Positions 33,569 to 43,893 are shown, counted from the first letter of the stretch. The stretch: DNA of 64,000 nt from Hyphomonas oceanitis SCH89 (GCF_000685295.1 NZ_ARYL01000005.1:62001-126000), one strand, 5' to 3'. Program-made: numbers and translations. Notes: generated from the sequence alone by a model not told the origin.

Positions 33569-35331
33569 ACGCCTGAATCTGATGCGCGACCGAGGATCCA
33601 GCCGCCTGTCGGAGCCTCGCAGGCGGCAAAACGGCCGCGTTCCTGTCCCGGGAAGGCATAGGCAATGTCGCGGCACGTAACGGACACTTTCATCGGCATG
33701 ACATCGGCGACGTAGCGGACGACGGAATCGGTTGCCTGACCGGTATAGCTGATGGGGCGGACCGTGGGCTTGCTGGCCTCGCGCGTTGTGGAGCGTTCAA
33801 TACGGATCTCGAGTTTGCGACCATCCGGCGTAGCAAGGATCTGCGTGGCGCCATCGGCCTCGATTTCGACGAGGCGGAGGAAGTCATTCTGCAATGTTTT
33901 CAACAGCGTGGGATCGAGCGCTTCAGCGGCGGTCAGCTCAACGCGCTCGGCCATGAATTCATCGACATTGCGCGGACTTGGCAGGGCTTCAGCGGCCGCG
34001 AAGGGGCGCACTGTGGGGGCAGACTGGGTATAGGCCGGGGTATTCGCGGACCGTTCCGTGACCGTTCGCGGGTTACCAGCGACCAATTTGGGGCCCATGG
34101 CGGGTTTGAGCGTGGCCGCCGCCGGGACCGGGCCTGTATAGGCGGCCATCTGGAGCGGAGCTTTTGGCGTGGCCGTCGGCTTGACCGCGACCGAGGCAGG
34201 CACCGCGACGGAGGCGTTCAGCGCGGCGAGGCGGCGCTCTTCAGCCTCGGCAGCGGCGAGACGCTTCTTCTGGTTTTCCGAGGCGATGGCCGCGAGGCGT
34301 TTCTGCTCGGCGGCGGCATCGGCCACGCGTTTGGCTTCGGCATCTGCGGCCTGCCTGGCCTTGAGATCGGCGACACGTTGCGCTTCGGTTTCAGCCTGGG
34401 CGACGCGGCGGGCTTCGATCTCGGCGAGGCGTTTGGCCTCTACCTCAGCGGCGGCGGCCTGTTCGGCCTCCAGCGCGGCCTGGCGCTGGGCATCTGCCTC
34501 GGCGACCCGGGCGGCTTCAGCTTCGGCCAGACGGGTCTTTTCCTGCTCGGCGGCAGCATTGCGGGCGCGTTCGGCGGCGGCATCCTGCTCAGCCGCTTCG
34601 GCGAGGCGCTGGGCCTCTGCATCGGCAATCGCATTAGCCGCTTCGACGCGGGCCTGTTCGGCCTCGGCGGTGGCGGCTTCACGTTGCGCGGTGTCAAAGG
34701 CGGCCTTGCGGGCGGCCAGCTGGTCAGCCACGCCCTGATAATTGAACCATTGGGTCGGCGCGGTTCCGACAGGTGTGGAGGCCTCCGCCATAGCGACAGA
34801 TGACGCGGCGCTGGGTGCGATAACCGGATCGAAGGTGGCTACACTCGAAACGTCAGTTTCCGAACCGGACTCAGCCTCACCATTATTCAGCGCGCTGTCG
34901 GCGGCCATGACGGAGAGGCCTGCGAGGCCCAGAACAGCGATGCCGGCAAAGGCCAGCTGGGAAATGTCTGCCAGGCGGCTGCCGGAATCATCATCGTCGT
35001 CATGCCCGCCGCCCTTGCCATTGCGGCCCAGCGGCAGGAGGCCCGGATTGGCAGACACGGCGCGCAGCGGCCGGATGGGGCCGCGATTGTGCGACGGCTT
35101 TACGGGCTTGGTCGTGTCGGAGGCCTTGGCCTGGATACCGGAAATGATGGCGAGGGTGGATTGCGGGCGCACGGCATCGCGTGCGCGCAGGCGGGCCCGG
35201 AAGGGCATGTTCATGTTGGCGCGCTCCTCGGCGCGGCGACCGGCATCCTGCGCGGCGCGCACCGTCTGGCGCACGCTTTCCGGAATCATCGGGCGAACCG
35301 GTTCCGGCTTGGTGAAATCCTTCGTGAACAT
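33565..35331 (-). CDS. TolA-like coiled-coil membrane protein
   Basis: 588 residues, unrecognised family. It has a basic, Pro-rich N-terminus (1-105), a five-residue Asp run at 111-115, and one membrane segment at about 124-144. A long Ala/Glu/Arg-rich coiled coil follows at about 200-372 with few breaks, then a low-complexity linker and a C-terminal globular part (about 490-588) with two Cys. The layout (anchor, long periplasmic helix, end domain) recalls TolA or a cell-wall spanning bridge. The helix-coding DNA is internally repetitive. Its function is not known. Confidence 0.75.
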   Translation of the reverse strand: MFTKDFTKPEPVRPMIPESVRQTVRAAQDAGRRAEERANMNMPFRARLRARDAVRPQSTLAIISGIQAKASDTTKPVKPSHNRGPIRPLRAVSANPGLLPLGRNGKGGGHDDDDDSGSRLADISQLAFAGIAVLGLAGLSVMAADSALNNGEAESGSETDVSSVATFDPVIAPSAASSVAMAEASTPVGTAPTQWFNYQGVADQLAARKAAFDTAQREAATAEAEQARVEAANAIADAEAQRLAEAAEQDAAAERARNAAAEQEKTRLAEAEAARVAEADAQRQAALEAEQAAAAEVEAKRLAEIEARRVAQAETEAQRVADLKARQAADAEAKRVADAAAEQKRLAAIASENQKKRLAAAEAEERRLAALNASVAVPASVAVKPTATPKAPLQMAAYTGPVPAAATLKPAMGPKLVAGNPRTVTERSANTPAYTQSAPTVRPFAAAEALPSPRNVDEFMAERVELTAAEALDPTLLKTLQNDFLRLVEIEADGATQILATPDGRKLEIRIERSTTREASKPTVRPISYTGQATDSVVRYVADVMPMKVSVTCRDIAYAFPGQERGRFAACEAPTGGWILGRASDSGV

Positions 35332-35502
35332 CGGGCAGTCTTACGCCCCTAAAGGCGCCTCTGTATGAAACGGTGTTGGCCGATTATAGCCGCTTAGGCA
35401 TTCTTTAACCATAGGAAATGGCCCGGCCCCCGGCTTGTCATCACGGGCTTCTGTCCTTAAGGCAACACCCATTGAAAACACGCACAATAAAGGTGCACGC
35501 GC

Positions 35503-36744
35503 ATGTCCAAGGCCAAAGCCGCCCCGAAGAAAGTCGTCCTCGCCTATTCCGGCGGCCTCGACACATCCATCATCCTGAAATGGCTGCAGACCGAGTTCGG
35601 CGCCGAGGTGGTGACCTTCACGGCGGACCTGGGGCAGGGCGAAGAACTGGAACCGGCCCGCAAGAAGGCGCTGGCCGCTGGCGTGAAGCCGGAAAACATC
35701 TTCATCGAGGATGTGCGCGAGGAATTCGTGCGCGACTTCGTGTTCCCGATGTTCCGCGCCAATGCCGTGTATGAAGGCGTCTACCTGCTGGGCACGAGCA
35801 TCGCCCGGCCGCTGATCGCCAAGCGCCAGATCGAGATTGCCGACATGGTGGGCGCCGATGCCGTGTGCCATGGCGCGACCGGCAAGGGCAATGACCAGGT
35901 GCGTTTCGAGCTTGGCTATTACGGCCTGAACCCGGACATCAAGGTGATTGCGCCCTGGCGCGACTGGGAGTTCAAATCCCGGACCGACCTGATGAAATTT
36001 GCCGAATCCCACGGCATCGAAATCGCCAAGGACAAGAAGGGCGAGGCGCCCTTCTCGGTGGATGCAAACCTGTTGCACTCGTCCTCCGAGGGCAAGGTTC
36101 TGGAAAACCCGGCCGAGGAAGCCCCGGAATTCGTGCACATGCGTACGGTGAGCCCGGAAGCGGCACCGGACAAGCCGGAAGTGATCACGATCAGCTTTGA
36201 ACGTGGCGATGCCTGCGCCATCAATGGCGAGGCGATGAGCCCGGCCACGATCCTCACGGAGCTGAACGCCTATGGCAAGAAGCACGGCATTGGCCGGCTC
36301 GACCTGTTGGAAAACCGCTTTGTCGGCATGAAGTCGCGCGGCATCTATGAGACGCCGGGCGGCACGATCCTGCTGGTGGCGCATCGCGGCATCGAACAGG
36401 CCACGCTCGACCGGGGCGCAAGCCACCTGAAAGACGAGCTGATGCCGAAATATGCCGAGCTGATCTATAACGGCTTCTGGTGGAGCCCGGAGCGCGAGAT
36501 GCTGCAGGCGGCCATCGATTACTCGCAGCGCTGGGTGACCGGCGACGTGACGATCAAGCTCTACAAGGGCCAGGCCTATCTCATCGGCCGCTCATCGCCC
36601 TATTCTCTGTACTCGGAGAAGATCGTGACCTTCGAAGACGACCACGGCGCCTATGACCAGAAAGATGCGGAAGGCTTTATCAAGCTGAATGCGTTGCGGT
36701 TGAGATTGCTGGCGGGGCGTGATCGGAAGTTCGGGAAGAACTGA
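35503..36744 (+). CDS. argG: Argininosuccinate synthase ArgG
   Basis: 413 residues. It joins citrulline and aspartate with ATP in arginine synthesis. It has the PP-loop SGGLDTS (residues 16-22), TADLGQG, a [11 protein letters not shown] segment, [10 protein letters not shown] and the aspartate-binding region near [13 protein letters not shown]. It complements argB at 9476. It is followed without a gap by a TTG-started unknown gene. Confidence 0.97.
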   Translation: MSKAKAAPKKVVLAYSGGLDTSIILKWLQTEFGAEVVTFTADLGQGEELEPARKKALAAGVKPENIFIEDVREEFVRDFVFPMFRANAVYEGVYLLGTSIARPLIAKRQIEIADMVGADAVCHGATGKGNDQVRFELGYYGLNPDIKVIAPWRDWEFKSRTDLMKFAESHGIEIAKDKKGEAPFSVDANLLHSSSEGKVLENPAEEAPEFVHMRTVSPEAAPDKPEVITISFERGDACAINGEAMSPATILTELNAYGKKHGIGRLDLLENRFVGMKSRGIYETPGGTILLVAHRGIEQATLDRGASHLKDELMPKYAELIYNGFWWSPEREMLQAAIDYSQRWVTGDVTIKLYKGQAYLIGRSSPYSLYSEKIVTFEDDHGAYDQKDAEGFIKLNALRLRLLAGRDRKFGKN

Positions 36745-37251
36745 TTGAAGGCTGCGATATATCGACTCTCGGGACCAATCGGTTTTCTGATAGCGGTGAT
36801 GTCCGTTATCGCAGTGACATACCCGTTGCAGATGGCCCATCGCGATTGGCAGATTTGTTTTGATGCCATCTCAGGGCCCTTAGGCGCGCCGCGCGGCCTG
36901 TCGGACCTGACGTTGGGACAGCAGATTTCGGAGTTCTTCAGGGCAATAAACCCGCTCACTGCGTACTTTGCTGTTCTTGTTGGCCTCGGTTTTGCGCCAT
37001 TCGTTCTCGGAGCATCAAAAGCACCTACACTTCGTAGCAGATTCGTCTGGCTGTTGGGCCTTGTCGCCGCATGCTCGCTAGGCATCTGGGTATCTGGCAG
37101 ATTGGATGCCTCCATCTGGCATGATTGTGACCGCAAGGGCGCAGAGGTGGGTGCCCTCGTAATTCCTTTGCTTGTTTGTATGATGTCTGGCGTGTTCGCT
37201 GGCATTACGTTTCTGATCGGCAAAGCCATCCGCAAGAGTAGGGCGGGTTGA
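36745..37251 (+). CDS. Hypothetical membrane protein, AT-richer
   Basis: 168 residues if it starts at the TTG touching the argG stop (36745). Four membrane segments are visible (about 8-28, 68-90, 99-118, 135-160). The Shine-Dalgarno is weak (GGGAAGAA inside argG), so expression may depend on argG translation. The bases are clearly less GC-rich than argG, and codons such as ATA, TTT and GAT are frequent, which suggests recent acquisition. No family recognised. Confidence 0.6.
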   Translation: MKAAIYRLSGPIGFLIAVMSVIAVTYPLQMAHRDWQICFDAISGPLGAPRGLSDLTLGQQISEFFRAINPLTAYFAVLVGLGFAPFVLGASKAPTLRSRFVWLLGLVAACSLGIWVSGRLDASIWHDCDRKGAEVGALVIPLLVCMMSGVFAGITFLIGKAIRKSRAG

Positions 37252-37345
37252 GCGCGCGATACCCACCATTGGTTCTCGCCGCAGGAATCACCCAACTGTT
37301 TAAGAGCGCTAATCTCTAGTGGAGCATTCGGGTGATGGGTTCCCA

Positions 37346-37362
37346 GATGGCCTGCGGCCATC
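37346..37362. repeat. Hairpin upstream of the GIY-YIG gene
   Basis: GATGGCC-TGC-GGCCATC is a perfect 7-base stem with a three-base loop. It is framed by CCCA and GGGG and lies about 80 bases before the GIY-YIG start. It resembles the REP-like hairpins at 13134 and 38256 in layout but not in sequence. Confidence 0.55.
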
Positions 37363-37441
37363 GGGGATGACGCGTGTTGGGAGGCTTGATCTTTTATCGG
37401 TACGCCGTTTCATTCCTGTCGCGAGGCAGGGGGAGGACGCC

Positions 37442-37744
37442 ATGGCAAATGAGGATCGCATCATTGCGGTTTACATGATGGCGAACCGGAAGAACGGGAC
37501 GCTTTACATCGGCGTCACATCCCATCTTGTGCAGCGAACGTGGCAGCACCGGGAGGGAACTGCGGCGGGATTCACCAAGACCCATGGCTGCAAGAGGCTC
37601 GTCTGGTACGAGGTGCACGAATGGATCGAGGCGACGATTGCGCGGGAGAAATCCCTGAAATCCTATCGTCGGCAGAACAAGATAAACCTGATCGAAAAGA
37701 TGAATCCCGACTGGAAAGACCTTTGGTTCGAGATCACGGGGTAA
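37442..37744 (+). CDS. Small GIY-YIG nuclease-domain protein
   Basis: 100 residues from the ATG at 37442 with GGGGGAGGA upstream. The whole protein is one GIY-YIG domain: VYMMANRKNGTLYIGVT with its two Tyr motifs, the catalytic Arg in LVQRTWQHR and the conserved Glu in IAREKSLK. Stand-alone proteins of this type are widespread and often multicopy in alphaproteobacteria; the substrate is unknown. A hairpin repeat sits upstream and another downstream. Confidence 0.88.
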   Translation: MANEDRIIAVYMMANRKNGTLYIGVTSHLVQRTWQHREGTAAGFTKTHGCKRLVWYEVHEWIEATIAREKSLKSYRRQNKINLIEKMNPDWKDLWFEITG

Positions 37745-37813
37745 GCGCTTGCCATCCCCGGCGCCCTGCCTAAATTCAGGCCATGAGGCGAAATACCGGA
37801 GGAGAGCCGGGAC

Positions 37814-38221
37814 GTGAAGTTCTACCAGATTACCTATTGGAAAATGCCGCCGATCTCGGTGATGACCTATTGGGTGCACAGGCCGCTGGACGGCGAGAGC
37901 CTGAATACGGCGACAATGTTTGACCCGCCGCGGCCGGGCCCCGTGCCGGGCGAAGGCTGGCCGGTGCTGATGGTGGAAATTGACGGGGTGGAACTGGTGT
38001 TCACCTCGCTGGCCGAACTGGACGCCTATGTCGAAGTGATGTCGCGCCAGCCGCTACCCTCGACGCGGGAACTGTCGCGGGAAAAACCCATCGGCCCGAA
38101 CAAGCACTGGCTGAGCCGCATGCCGAAGAAGGCGAAATCGACCAAGCATCGCGAGAAGGCGATCAAATACCTGAGCGAGATACGCGGGGCGTTTGCGGCA
38201 GTGGCGGAACGCCCCTTCTGA
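37814..38221 (+). CDS. Hypothetical protein, 135 residues
   Basis: Starts at a GTG preceded by GGAGAG. There is no signal peptide or membrane segment. The N-terminal part has YQITYWKMPPISVMTYWVHR, then a Pro/Gly-rich turn (PPRPGPVPGEGWPVL), a possible small alpha/beta domain to residue 80 and a very basic C-terminus (MPKKAKSTKHREKAIKYL) that could bind nucleic acid. Family not recognised. It is followed by a TTTC-loop hairpin. Confidence 0.65.
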   Translation: MKFYQITYWKMPPISVMTYWVHRPLDGESLNTATMFDPPRPGPVPGEGWPVLMVEIDGVELVFTSLAELDAYVEVMSRQPLPSTRELSREKPIGPNKHWLSRMPKKAKSTKHREKAIKYLSEIRGAFAAVAERPF

Positions 38222-38255
38222 GGGACGCCGAAGGACGGGCGCCGACGGCACGAGA

Positions 38256-38273
38256 CCCCGGCTTTCGCCGGGG
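38256..38273. repeat. TTTC-loop hairpin between convergent genes
   Basis: CCCCGGC-TTTC-GCCGGGG, the same shape as 13134-13151 with one compensated base pair change. It lies between the ends of two convergent genes and may stop transcription from both. The shared TTTC loop points to a dispersed repeat family. Confidence 0.6.
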
Positions 38274-38284
38274 ATGCGTGGGAC

Positions 38285-40063
38285 TTAGTCTTTCAGGCTC
38301 TCGACGATTCGGAGGGCGGCTTGCCAGCGGGCGGCATCGCCCACGCCAGAGAGGGCGCGGGACTGGAGTTCGGTGAGTGCCTTGTCCGGGCCGAGGCGGC
38401 GGACAGTGGTCATGGCGGTGGCGAAGTCTTCGGCGTCGCAATAGTCCGCCCTCGGTGTGCCGAAGATCCAGGCCGTGCCGGTCTTGCCTTCACGCTTGCC
38501 GAGGATGCAGCGCTGTTCGGGCTCAAGGCTGAGCCAGGTGATGGCCTGGAAATCCGGGAAGGCGGCGCCGAAAATATCCGAATGGCCGAGGTCAAGACCG
38601 CCCGTTGCGCCGGGCGTGGTATCGACCGTGTTGAGGCCCGCGAGCAGGACCGGCTCGCTCGCATCGCCCGCGCGGCGGCCGGACTTGTTGAAACGACTGG
38701 ACGCCTGCAGGGCGCGGTCCTTGGCGCTGGCATAGAGCGTCATGTCTTTCGCGAGGCCATGGACGCGGTCCATCATCTCGATGAAGTCATCAGCGTCGAC
38801 ATCGGGCGAGGCGAAGACGACCTGATCGAAGGGCGCAGGCACGGCGCGCTCGTCATCCGCCATTTCCTGCAGGGCACGAACGAGGAATTCATTGCCCATG
38901 GAATGGGCGACGATATTGACCCGTTCGGCGCCGGTCTGCTCGGTGAGAACGTGGAGGAAGTGCTCGAGGTCGTCGATCGTGGCCTGCGTGATCTGGGCGC
39001 GGTCGGCCTTGTAGCCGAACACGCTGCCGGCCGACGGCCATGAGTAGAGGACGGGAGCGCCATCAATCTCGAGGTCTACGGCGAGCTGGGCGGTGCGCTC
39101 AACCGCTGTCGGGAAATCATTATTGTAGCCGTGGATGAAAATGAAGATCTCGCGGCGCTGGGAGCGGGCGAGCGAGATGCGCACATTGGCGAGGAATTCG
39201 GCCATGGTCGCGTCGACCTGCATGTCACCGAGGATGACGTGTTTAGCGGGATCGGGTCGGCGGTCGAAGCTGAAAATGCTGGGCTTGGGAATATCGCCGA
39301 CGGCACGGTTGCGGGGCACGGAGACCATGACGCTGCCCGTGGCGAGCGGGGCCTGCTTACCGCCATAGTATTTGTAGGGATTAAAGACCGGCTTGCCGCC
39401 GACCATGGCGACGCGCTTGATCGTGGGGGCGCGGTTCGTTCCGAAGAAGACGCGGACGAGGTCAAAATCCGGCTCCGGGCCGAGGGCGCGGCTGCGGCTT
39501 GAGGCGGCGGCGAAGGCGCGTTCGCGACCGCGTTCAACGCTTTCGGTCAGCGCGTCATCGACATTGAGGCCGGTGATCTCGGCGATGCGGGCATTATCGA
39601 GATCGTTTTCGATGGCGAAGGCGAGCAGAGGCGCAAGGCGCGGATGGTCTGCGCCGAGATGGATGCGGACCTGCCTGATGGCGGCAGACAGTTCTTCGGT
39701 CGCGCGCGGTTTGTCGCCAGCGGCGAGGGCGATTTCGGCCATGCGGGCGCGCAGGTCGATCTGGTAGGCATAGTCTGGTGGTGTGGCCGCGCTCGCTTCG
39801 GTCAGCACCTGGCGATAGGCGACGAGGGCGGCTTCGGTCTGGCCGGCGTCTGCGAGGATGTCGCCAAGGTCTGCGCGCACGTCGCCCCTTATCGCAGGAT
39901 CGGCCAGCAGGGCGCGGGCCTGAGCGACCTGTTCAGCCATGTCCCCGGCCGCTTGTGCATCACCAAGGAGGACGAGGCGGTCCGGTTCGGGCTTGGAGGC
40001 GCAGGCGGCCATGAGGCCGAGAAGGCCAATGCAGATCAGCCTCGAAATGGTTTTGTGATGCAT
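38285..40063 (-). CDS. Lipoprotein with TPR-like region and DUF900 alpha/beta hydrolase
   Basis: 592 residues. A lipoprotein signal ends at Cys21 (LMAAC). Residues 30-170 are helical, TPR-like, with repeated Ala/Leu patterns. A DUF900-type hydrolase follows: FFGTNR entry motif, FIFIHGYNNDF, YSWPSAG, and the nucleophile Ser in AHSMGN, with the acid and His further on. It probably acts on esters or amides in the envelope; the substrate is unknown. Its fusion to a TPR-like part and lipid anchor suggests a membrane complex. Confidence 0.85.
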   Translation of the reverse strand: MHHKTISRLICIGLLGLMAACASKPEPDRLVLLGDAQAAGDMAEQVAQARALLADPAIRGDVRADLGDILADAGQTEAALVAYRQVLTEASAATPPDYAYQIDLRARMAEIALAAGDKPRATEELSAAIRQVRIHLGADHPRLAPLLAFAIENDLDNARIAEITGLNVDDALTESVERGRERAFAAASSRSRALGPEPDFDLVRVFFGTNRAPTIKRVAMVGGKPVFNPYKYYGGKQAPLATGSVMVSVPRNRAVGDIPKPSIFSFDRRPDPAKHVILGDMQVDATMAEFLANVRISLARSQRREIFIFIHGYNNDFPTAVERTAQLAVDLEIDGAPVLYSWPSAGSVFGYKADRAQITQATIDDLEHFLHVLTEQTGAERVNIVAHSMGNEFLVRALQEMADDERAVPAPFDQVVFASPDVDADDFIEMMDRVHGLAKDMTLYASAKDRALQASSRFNKSGRRAGDASEPVLLAGLNTVDTTPGATGGLDLGHSDIFGAAFPDFQAITWLSLEPEQRCILGKREGKTGTAWIFGTPRADYCDAEDFATAMTTVRRLGPDKALTELQSRALSGVGDAARWQAALRIVESLKD

Positions 40064-40130
40064 CGTTTCGTCCCCTGACTTGCCCCATCAAACCCTAGCA
40101 TGAAGGCAAAAATATGGGACAGGCTTTTGC

Positions 40131-42125
40131 CTAGCGTTTCGGGCCTTTCACGGCCTGGAGCGTCGTGGTTTTGACATCGCGGCCAAGATCGACCTTGCGG
40201 CCACCATAGCTCGGTGCGCCGCTGGCCGCACCGGAGACCGCGCCGCGAACAGTACGTTCTGTCAACGGCGGGATGGCCATGGCCTGTGGGTTTGGACCGT
40301 TCTCATCGAACAGGCTGGCGAGCTGTTCCGTCATCGCGCCGCCGAGCTGTTCGGCGTCCACAATGGTGACGGCGCGCTTGTAATAGCGGGTCACGTCATG
40401 GCCGATGCCGATGGCGATCAGCTCAATCGGGCTGCGATTCTCGATCTCGTCGATGACCTGGCGCAGGTGGCGTTCCAGATAGTTGCCGATATTCACATTG
40501 AGCGTGGAATCGTCGACCGGCGCACCATCGGAAATGACCATCAGGATTTTGCGCTGCTCGGTACGGGCGAGCAGGCGGTCATGCGCCCAGAGCAGGGCCT
40601 CACCGTCGATATTTTCTTTCAGCAGACCTTCGCGCATCATCAGGCCAAGATTCTTGCGGGCGCGGCGCCATGGCGCATCGGCCTGCTTGTAGACGATATG
40701 GCGAATGTCGTTGAGGCGGCCGGGCCCGTTCGGCTTGCCGCCGCGCACCCAATCCTCACGCGACAGGCCGCCTTTCCATGCCTTGGTGGTGAAGCCGAGA
40801 ATTTCCGTCTTCACGCCGCAGCGTTCCAGCGTGCGGGCCAGAATGTCGGCGCACAGGGCCGCAACCATGATGGGACGCCCGCGCATGGAGCCTGAATTGT
40901 CGAGCAGGAGCGTGACGACCGTATCGCGGAAATTGCTGTCATCTTCCTGCTTGAAGCTGAGCGGCGCTGTCGGATCGGTGATGACGCGCGTGAGGCGAGC
41001 TGTGTCGAGCACACCTTCTTCAAGGTCAAAGCTCCATGACCGGTTCTGCTGCGCCATGAGGCGGCGCTGCAGCTTGTTGGCCAGTTTGGACACGGCGCCC
41101 TGCAGGCCTTGAAGCTGGTGGTCGAGATAGGCACGCAGGCGGGTCAGTTCTTCCGGGTCGCAAAGATCAGGGGCCTGCGCCACTTCATCATGCGCGCGCG
41201 TGAAGACCTGGTAGTTGAAACGGTCGCGTTCGTCGCCATCCCGGAAGTTCGGGCGTAGCGGCTTGGAGCCGTCATCGCTGTCGTCCGGCTCGTCGTCGGC
41301 TTCCATGTCGGCGTCCTGATCGACGCTGACATTGGTTTCTTCGCCGTCCATGTCCTCGGTGTCGCCAGCTTCCATTTCCTCGGCGGAGGCGCCCATGGGC
41401 TCTTCGGACTCCATGTCCTGTTCGCCCTGCTGGGATTGCTGGTCGTCTTCGCTCTCTTCCTGCTGCTGCTCGTCCTGGGACTCAGCCTCATCGCCCGACT
41501 GGTCTCCAGCCGTCAGATCACGGATCATCTCACGGATGGTGCGCGCAAAACCGGACTGGTCGTGCAACTGGCCAATCAGCTTGTCGAGCGCGCCGCCGGT
41601 ATCGGCCTCAACGCGGTCGCGCCAGACATCAGCCACGCGTTTGGCGCCTTCCGGCAGCGGACGGCCGGTCAGTTTTTCGCGCAGCAGGAATTCCAGGGCG
41701 GGTGCGAGGATCGCTTCGGGCTCTTCGGCGCCCATGGCAAATTCGCCGGACTTGCTGCGATATTCCAGGACGGCGTCGAGATTATTGGCCGTGCCACGCA
41801 TGGCATTGGCGCCGAGGCTTTCGATGCGCGCATGTTCTGCGGCGTCGTATACACGGCGCGGCAGGTCGCCCTGCGGACGGTGCTGGAGGTGGGCCGCTTC
41901 ATTATGGTGGGCCCGGCGGAGCGCCACGGCATCTGCCTCGCCGCGAATGCGCGCGGCAACAGGCGCGGGAACTTCAACCGGTGGCGGACGCAAGACGATA
42001 CGCGCGGCGTCTGACCCGGCATCATTGCCGAAGCCGACTTCGACCTCGCGATCGGCGCTCATCGCCTTGGTGGTGGCGGCAAGGGCCTGTTTGAAAAGTT
42101 CCTGAGGGCTTGTATCCTTCGCCAT
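40131..42125 (-). CDS. cobT: Cobaltochelatase subunit CobT
   Basis: 664 residues. CobT and CobS form the AAA+/VWA motor of aerobic cobalt chelation for B12. The middle holds a long acidic run (residues about 210-290, rich in Asp, Glu, Gln and Ser), and the C-terminal VWA domain has the metal-site motif DNSGSMRG. The start codon overlaps the last base of the hydrolase gene (TAATG). No CobN or other B12 synthesis gene is in the window, so its use for cobalamin here is inferred only from family identity. Confidence 0.93.
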   Translation of the reverse strand: MAKDTSPQELFKQALAATTKAMSADREVEVGFGNDAGSDAARIVLRPPPVEVPAPVAARIRGEADAVALRRAHHNEAAHLQHRPQGDLPRRVYDAAEHARIESLGANAMRGTANNLDAVLEYRSKSGEFAMGAEEPEAILAPALEFLLREKLTGRPLPEGAKRVADVWRDRVEADTGGALDKLIGQLHDQSGFARTIREMIRDLTAGDQSGDEAESQDEQQQEESEDDQQSQQGEQDMESEEPMGASAEEMEAGDTEDMDGEETNVSVDQDADMEADDEPDDSDDGSKPLRPNFRDGDERDRFNYQVFTRAHDEVAQAPDLCDPEELTRLRAYLDHQLQGLQGAVSKLANKLQRRLMAQQNRSWSFDLEEGVLDTARLTRVITDPTAPLSFKQEDDSNFRDTVVTLLLDNSGSMRGRPIMVAALCADILARTLERCGVKTEILGFTTKAWKGGLSREDWVRGGKPNGPGRLNDIRHIVYKQADAPWRRARKNLGLMMREGLLKENIDGEALLWAHDRLLARTEQRKILMVISDGAPVDDSTLNVNIGNYLERHLRQVIDEIENRSPIELIAIGIGHDVTRYYKRAVTIVDAEQLGGAMTEQLASLFDENGPNPQAMAIPPLTERTVRGAVSGAASGAPSYGGRKVDLGRDVKTTTLQAVKGPKR

Positions 42126-42793
42126 TACTGCACCGCGTCTGAGAACAGGTCCAGCGTGCGTTTGAAGGCGAGGGCATCACTGGCGGCATCATGATCGTCG
42201 GAGCCCTGACGGGCAAAGCCGTGGGCGGCGTCATAGACGTGAACCTGCACATCCTTGCGGGCAGCGGTGAAGGCTTCAACGCTGTCCATGGGGATATGGG
42301 GATCATTCCGGCCGAAATGCGCCGCAACGGGACATCTTGGTTCGGCCGTCTGGAAGGAGGGCAAGAGGCTGCCATAATAAGCCGAAGCCGCGACAATTCC
42401 CCTGAGCCGGCAAGCGGCCAGATAGGCAATCGATCCACCATAGCAAAAGCCGGTGATGAAGACCGGACGCTCCAGCGCGTCAACGCAGGCGCCAATATCC
42501 GCCATGGCGTTATCCAGCCCGTTGGCGCGGGCATAACCAGCCCCTTCCGTCATGGCCTCGATAGAATGGTCTTCGCGGGCAAAGCCCGGCTTCTGACGAT
42601 CAAACATGGATGGCAGGAGCACTTCATAGCCTTCGGCCGCAAAGCGCTCACCTGCGCGGATCATGTCGGAATTGATACCGAAAATTTCCTGCACGACAAT
42701 CAGGCCGCCTTTGCGCACACCTTTTGCCTCGATGCGCACGGCACCGAAGACAAAGCCGTCATGGCTTTTAAGGCTCAGGCTGGTCGTGGTCAT
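42125..42793 (-). CDS. Dienelactone hydrolase family protein
   Basis: 222 residues. The active-site set of dienelactone hydrolases is intact: E36 in QEIFG, nucleophile C118 in GFCYGGS, D165 in FGRNDPHIP and H192 in DAAHGF. It cleaves lactones or esters in the cytosol; the natural substrate is unknown. It lies between cobS (14 bases upstream) and cobT (1-base overlap), so it is co-expressed with the chelatase motor. Confidence 0.92.
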   Translation of the reverse strand: MTTTSLSLKSHDGFVFGAVRIEAKGVRKGGLIVVQEIFGINSDMIRAGERFAAEGYEVLLPSMFDRQKPGFAREDHSIEAMTEGAGYARANGLDNAMADIGACVDALERPVFITGFCYGGSIAYLAACRLRGIVAASAYYGSLLPSFQTAEPRCPVAAHFGRNDPHIPMDSVEAFTAARKDVQVHVYDAAHGFARQGSDDHDAASDALAFKRTLDLFSDAVQ

Positions 42794-42807
42794 TCAGATG
42801 TCTCCGC

Positions 42808-43791
42808 TCAGGCGACCTTCACCATCAACGCGCTCTCTGGCAGTTCCTCGGCAAAGCAGCGCTGGTACATCTCGGCCACGAGGGGGCGCTCGAGTTCATC
42901 GCATTTGTTGAGGAAGGTCATGCGGAAGGCATGGCCGAGATTCTGGAAGATCGCGTAGTTTTCAGCCCATGTGATCACGGTCCGCGGGCTCATTACGGTG
43001 GAGAGGTCTCCGGCCATGAAGGCATTCCGCGTGAGATCAGCGAGCGTGACCATCTTGGACAGTGTGTCGTCGTCCACACCGGTCGCCTTGGTCTTCACGA
43101 TTTCGACTTCGGCATCGTGCTCAAGATAGTTCAGCGTGGTGACAATGCTCCAGCGATCCATCTGGCCCTGGTTCAGTTGCTGCGTGCCGTGATAGAGGCC
43201 GGTCGTGTCGCCGAGGCCGACCGTGTTCGTGGTGGCGAACAGACGGAAAAACGGGTTTGGCGCGATGACGCGGTTCTGATCGAGCAGGGTGAGCTTGCCG
43301 CTTGCTTCCAGAACGCGCTGGATCACGAACATCACATCCGGACGGCCGGCATCATATTCGTCGAAACAGATAGCGACCGGGCGCTGGAGTGCCCAGGGCA
43401 GGATGCCTTCACGGAATTCGGTGATCTGCTTGCCCTCTTTGAGGACAATCGCATCCTTGCCGACCATGTCGATCCGGCTGACATGGCTGTCGAGGTTGAC
43501 CCGGATCATCGGCCAGTTGAGGCGCGCAGCGATCTGCTCGATATGAGTCGACTTGCCTGTGCCGTGATAGCCCTGGACCATGACGCGGCGATTGTGCTCG
43601 AAGCCGGCCAGAACGGCCATCGTCGTTTGCGGGTCGAACCGGTAGGACGGATCGATCTCGGGCACGTATTCGGTGCGGGTTTTGAAGCCGTGAACGGTCA
43701 TGGCCGTGTCGAGGCCGAAGACCTTCTTCACGTTGACTTTTTCTGTTGGCTTCAGGCCCTCAAGGGCATCGGTTTCGCTCATTACAGTCAT
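42808..43791 (-). CDS. cobS: Cobaltochelatase subunit CobS
   Basis: 327 residues, an AAA+ ATPase. Walker A is GYHGTGKST (residues 74-82), Walker B FDEYD (143-147), with a sensor-like NTVGLGD block. It drives conformational work in the CobN-CobS-CobT chelatase. Starts at 43791 or at the Met nine bases later (43782) are both possible; no strong Shine-Dalgarno. First gene of a cobS-hydrolase-cobT operon. Confidence 0.93.
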   Translation of the reverse strand: MTVMSETDALEGLKPTEKVNVKKVFGLDTAMTVHGFKTRTEYVPEIDPSYRFDPQTTMAVLAGFEHNRRVMVQGYHGTGKSTHIEQIAARLNWPMIRVNLDSHVSRIDMVGKDAIVLKEGKQITEFREGILPWALQRPVAICFDEYDAGRPDVMFVIQRVLEASGKLTLLDQNRVIAPNPFFRLFATTNTVGLGDTTGLYHGTQQLNQGQMDRWSIVTTLNYLEHDAEVEIVKTKATGVDDDTLSKMVTLADLTRNAFMAGDLSTVMSPRTVITWAENYAIFQNLGHAFRMTFLNKCDELERPLVAEMYQRCFAEELPESALMVKVA

Positions 43792-43893
43792 GGAATTTCA
43801 GTCTCGTCGGGGAGGATATGTGGTTTCAGTATAGGTTCTAGCACGAGATGGGCGCGCGCCTAGTGCGACGTAGCGTAAGTAAGCCCCCTCAGA

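Noticed and set aside
36745-37744. A mobile element including the AT-richer gene and the GIY-YIG gene
   Set aside because: No transposase, integrase, target duplication or terminal inverted repeats could be found; the GIY-YIG gene itself has normal composition.
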